Source of the DNA: Amphritea balenae
GTDB lineage: Bacteria > Pseudomonadota > Gammaproteobacteria > Pseudomonadales > Balneatricaceae
Length of the DNA stretch: 64,000 bases
Direction of reading: 5' to 3'
NCBI RefSeq assembly: GCF_003858655.1
Contig: NZ_RQXV01000006.1
Location: 1 to 64,000, forward strand
Numbering within the stretch: the first letter of the stretch is position 1; every line of letters begins with the position of its first letter. Positions 61,106-64,000 of the stretch are shown piece after piece. A model generated the notes under the pieces. It saw only the letters and a list, made by a program, of their open reading frames with translations, was not told the DNA's origin and did no database searches. The translations under genes and the position numbers were made by a program.

Positions 61106-62935
61106 CTACTCAACAGTCACTGATTTAGCCAGATTTCTTGGCTGATCAACATCGGTACCTTTCAATACTGCGACATAGTAAGACAGCAGCTGCAAAGGAA
61201 TGGAATAAATAATAGGTGCCATCTCAGTTGCCAGATCCGGCAGGGTTATCAACTGAAGATCATTGCCTGGTTTTACTTTTGCCCGGCTGTCTGCGAACAG
61301 GAATAACTTGCCGCCACGCGCCCGAACCTCTTCCAGGTTAGCCTGTAATTTTTCAAGCAGCGAATTATTTGGCGCCACTGCCACTACCGGCATATCGTCA
61401 TCAACCAACGCCAGAGGACCGTGCTTAAGCTCTCCGGCAGGATAAGCTTCCGCATGTATATAAGAGATCTCTTTCAGCTTCAGTGCCCCTTCTACCGCTA
61501 CCGGATAGATAGTGCCCCGCCCTAAAAACAGAGTGTGGTGCTTATCAACAAAATGCTCAGCCATACTCTGAATAGCTGGATCAAGCGCCAATACCTGTTC
61601 ACAAAGGCCTGATAGTTTCTCAAGATTAGCAACCATTTGCTCCTCTTCAGCATAACCATTGCGCCGGGCAAGAATAAGCGTTGTCAGCATTAACGCTACC
61701 AGCTGACTGGTAAAGGCCTTAGTCGAAGCTACGCCAATCTCAGGGCCCGCATTAGTCATCAATGACAGGTCTGATTCCCGTACCAGGGAACTTCCCGGTA
61801 CGTTACAGATAGACAGGAACCCCAGATAGTTTTGCTCTTTCGCTTCGCGCAGAGCCGATAAAGTATCCGCAGTTTCACCGGACTGTGAAATTGTAATAAA
61901 TAGTGTGCCAGGCATGCATACGGTAGCCCGATAGCGAAACTCACTGGCAACCTCGACCATACAGGGAATACCAGCCAGCTTTTCTATCCAGTAACGAGCC
62001 ACAACCCCGGCATTGTAACTGGTGCCACAGGCGACTATCTGTACCATTTTAACCTGATCAAATAATTCAGAGGCATTGGTCCCGAAAATCTGTTCTAGTA
62101 CCCGTCCCTGATGAATACGACCCTCCAGCACGTTATTAATAACCTGCGGCTGCTCATAGATCTCTTTCAACATATAGTGACGATATTCGCCTTTATCTGC
62201 CGTACCCTGACCGTGTTCAAACTGCTTAATCTCGCGTACTGCCAGATTACCAGCGCTATCTTCAATAGCGATCTGGCCCTGACTGATCAGCGCCATATCT
62301 CCCTCTTCCAGGTAGATAAAACGATCGGTTACCTGCAGCAAAGCCAACGGGTCAGAAGCAATGAAATTCTCTTCGACACCTACACCAATAACCAGGGGAC
62401 TACCCATTCGGCTAACTAGCATCCGATCTGGTTTCAATTGATCAATGACCGCTAACGCATAAGCACCTTCTAAACGCTTAACCGTTGCTTTTAACGCTTG
62501 TTCCAGACTATTTCCAGCGACAACCGCACGATGAATCAGATGGGTAACCACCTCGGTATCTGTATCTGACAAAAAGACATAACCGTCCGCGGTCAGTTCA
62601 TCCTTAAGTTCAGCATGGTTCTCAATAATACCGTTATGGACGATGGCTATACGATCAGAGGATAAGTGAGGGTGTGCATTACGCTCTTCTGGTTTGCCGT
62701 GAGTTGCCCAGCGAGTATGTGCGATACCCAAACAGCCCGGTAGTGGGTGTTCTTTCAGCCCTGCTTCAAGCTCAGCCACCTTACCCAGACGCTTAACATG
62801 GTCAAGCAGGTCGGTTTCAGCGTTGTAGACCGCCATACCAGCTGAGTCATAACCGCGGTATTCAAGTCGCTTCAGGCCTTCCAGTAAGATAGCCGAAATA
62901 TTACGGCCGGCAATTGCGCCTACAATTCCACACAT
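61106..62935 (-). CDS. glmS: Glutamine-fructose-6-phosphate aminotransferase
   Basis: Makes glucosamine-6-phosphate, the entry to cell-wall amino sugar synthesis. The 609-residue protein has the N-terminal nucleophile Cys2 (MCGIVGAIAG), the glutaminase domain (GIAHTRWATHG, AHPH) and two SIS domains (VACGTSYNAGVVARYWIE, ITISQSGETADTLSALREAK). It ends in DQPRNLAKSVTVE. Full length. It lies 13 bp after glmU, an ordinary glmU-glmS operon. Confidence 0.98.
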   Translation of the reverse strand: MCGIVGAIAGRNISAILLEGLKRLEYRGYDSAGMAVYNAETDLLDHVKRLGKVAELEAGLKEHPLPGCLGIAHTRWATHGKPEERNAHPHLSSDRIAIVHNGIIENHAELKDELTADGYVFLSDTDTEVVTHLIHRAVVAGNSLEQALKATVKRLEGAYALAVIDQLKPDRMLVSRMGSPLVIGVGVEENFIASDPLALLQVTDRFIYLEEGDMALISQGQIAIEDSAGNLAVREIKQFEHGQGTADKGEYRHYMLKEIYEQPQVINNVLEGRIHQGRVLEQIFGTNASELFDQVKMVQIVACGTSYNAGVVARYWIEKLAGIPCMVEVASEFRYRATVCMPGTLFITISQSGETADTLSALREAKEQNYLGFLSICNVPGSSLVRESDLSLMTNAGPEIGVASTKAFTSQLVALMLTTLILARRNGYAEEEQMVANLEKLSGLCEQVLALDPAIQSMAEHFVDKHHTLFLGRGTIYPVAVEGALKLKEISYIHAEAYPAGELKHGPLALVDDDMPVVAVAPNNSLLEKLQANLEEVRARGGKLFLFADSRAKVKPGNDLQLITLPDLATEMAPIIYSIPLQLLSYYVAVLKGTDVDQPRNLAKSVTVE

Positions 62936-62948
62936 AACCTATATTCCT

Positions 62949-64000
62949 TTAAGATTTCTTAACCGGGCGCTGCCAGTTTTTCAGATTAATCTGTTTCGCC
63001 CGGGTCACCGCTAACTGATCCGTCTCAATATCTTTTGTAATCGTTGAACCCGCACCGACAGTTGCACCAGCACCGACTTTCACCGGCGCTACAAGCGCAG
63101 AATTAGAACCGATAAAGGCACCATCACCGATCTCTGTTCTGGACTTATTTACGCCATCGTAGTTACAGGTAATAGTTCCGGCACCTACATTCACGCCAGC
63201 ACCTATTTCAGCATCGCCGATATAGGTTAGATGATTTACTTTACTACCTTCACCGATATTAGCTTTTTTGGTTTCAACAAAGTTACCAACCTTAGCCTTG
63301 TTAGCCAGCTTACTACCGGGGCGAAGACGGGCAAAAGGTCCAATCTCGCAGTTACCTGCCAGCTCGGCCTGTTCCAGCATCGAGTTAGCCTTAATATGTG
63401 AACCGGAGCCGATAACAGAATCTTTAATGATGCAATTAGATTCAATAGTGACGTTATCGCCGATACTTACCTGACCTTCCAGGATCACATTGATATCGAT
63501 AGCAACATCGTGACCTACCGTTACCTCACCACGAATATCAATACGTGCAGGGTCTGCCAAAGTGACACCTTCGATCATCAGAGCTTGGGCCTGACGCAGC
63601 TGATACCAGCGTTCCAGTTCCGCCTGCTGCATACGATTATTAACACCTTGTACCTCTTGCTCAGTCTGAGGCTGAATCGCCTGAACTCTGACACCCTGAG
63701 CTGCCGCCATCGCAATAATATCGGTCAGGTAATATTCTCCCTGGGCATTATTCGAAGATAACTCAGGTATCCACTGATTCAACAGTGCAGCCGGAACCGC
63801 CAGAATTCCGGTATTTACTTCTGTAATTGCTAATTGCTCAGGATTGGCATCTTTCTGCTCAACTATCGCTACAACATCACTAGCGTCATTGCGCACGATA
63901 CGGCCATAACCGGTCGGATTATCAAGGCTCACTGTCAACAAGCCGAAATCCCCCTGCGCAGCGATCTTAACCAGATCCAGCATCGTCTCAGTTCGAGTCA
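62949..64000 (-). CDS. glmU: Bifunctional GlmU, C-terminal part (5' end outside window)
   Basis: GlmU acetylates glucosamine-1-phosphate and transfers UMP to form UDP-GlcNAc. The reading frame stays open to the window edge, so roughly the first quarter of the protein (the start of the uridyltransferase domain) is missing. Visible parts are [62 protein letters not shown], and then the left-handed beta-helix acetyltransferase with [25 protein letters not shown] and [14 protein letters not shown]. The ATG at 63983 is internal and not the true start. Confidence 0.96.
   Translation of the reverse strand, partial: TRTETMLDLVKIAAQGDFGLLTVSLDNPTGYGRIVRNDASDVVAIVEQKDANPEQLAITEVNTGILAVPAALLNQWIPELSSNNAQGEYYLTDIIAMAAAQGVRVQAIQPQTEQEVQGVNNRMQQAELERWYQLRQAQALMIEGVTLADPARIDIRGEVTVGHDVAIDINVILEGQVSIGDNVTIESNCIIKDSVIGSGSHIKANSMLEQAELAGNCEIGPFARLRPGSKLANKAKVGNFVETKKANIGEGSKVNHLTYIGDAEIGAGVNVGAGTITCNYDGVNKSRTEIGDGAFIGSNSALVAPVKVGAGATVGAGSTITKDIETDQLAVTRAKQINLKNWQRPVKKS

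Overview
The window reads as chromosomal DNA of a marine gammaproteobacterium of the Oceanospirillales type (Amphritea, Neptunomonas or Marinobacterium-like). This is inferred from Pseudomonas-like gene orders (hisI-hisE-tatABC; dgcP-dsbA-cc4-engB-polA; ubiC-ubiA-phoB-phoR; pst-phoU), a TRAP transporter and balanced base composition. It is mostly core genome. I saw no tRNA, rRNA or CRISPR array.

Layout. 0.2-4.3 kb (minus): tatABC, hisE/hisI and ubiB. 4.4-8.4 kb: a DgcP-like diguanylate cyclase, dsbA and cytochrome c4 (minus), then engB (plus). 8.4-8.6 kb: a gap whose structure and position suggest a Spot 42/ErsA-like small RNA. 8.6-12.7 kb: polA, a DUF2782 protein and thrB. 12.8-20.2 kb (minus): a type IV pilus minor-pilin operon (FimT/FimU-like, PilV, PilW, PilX, PilY1, PilE). 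20.5-23.1 kb: uvrD and a YciA-like thioesterase. 23.3-30.3 kb: the phosphate system pstS-pstC-pstA-pstB-phoU with two Pho boxes. 30.3-33.2 kb: a small unknown gene, an unusual DsbA-like/pseudo-receiver/GGDEF protein, two degenerate tandem copies of a gene end, and the DUF1415 gene they came from. 33.3-37 kb: ubiC, ubiA, phoB, phoR with a third Pho box. 37-39.3 kb: cysZ, a small membrane protein and a zinc-type alcohol dehydrogenase homologue. 39.3-47.9 kb (minus): a Pil-Chp chemosensory operon (PilG-like, PilH, PilI, PilJ, ChpA and a periplasmic PilJ-N-like protein). 47.9-48.5 kb: a long gap. 48.5-49.8 kb: three genes (DUF416 and two unknown membrane proteins). 50-55 kb: TRAP permeases dctQM (plus), three tandem 56-codon secreted-peptide genes (minus), a decayed IS3-family element, and the TRAP binding protein (minus). 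55.3-58.2 kb: a HexR/RpiR regulator, a PA3496-like protein and a glutamate-synthase-like FMN protein. 58.4-61 kb: a PDZ lipoprotein with many GND-type repeats. 61.1-64 kb: glmS and the 3' part of glmU, which runs off the window.

How the genes fit together. Surface motility and sensing dominate: the minor pilins and PilY1 prime type IV pili, the Pil-Chp pathway controls them, and two diguanylate cyclases could feed c-di-GMP into the same behaviour. Phosphate uptake and its PhoBR control lie within about 14 kb and share Pho boxes. TRAP uptake genes are split around an accessory island.

The best candidate for something undescribed is that island at 52.0-53.0 kb. It holds three near-identical genes for exported peptides of about 35 mature residues. 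Each has its own terminator and the same promoter: TTCAG-type direct repeats 11 bp apart placed just upstream of a TATAGT box, the arrangement used by OmpR/PhoB-family activators.
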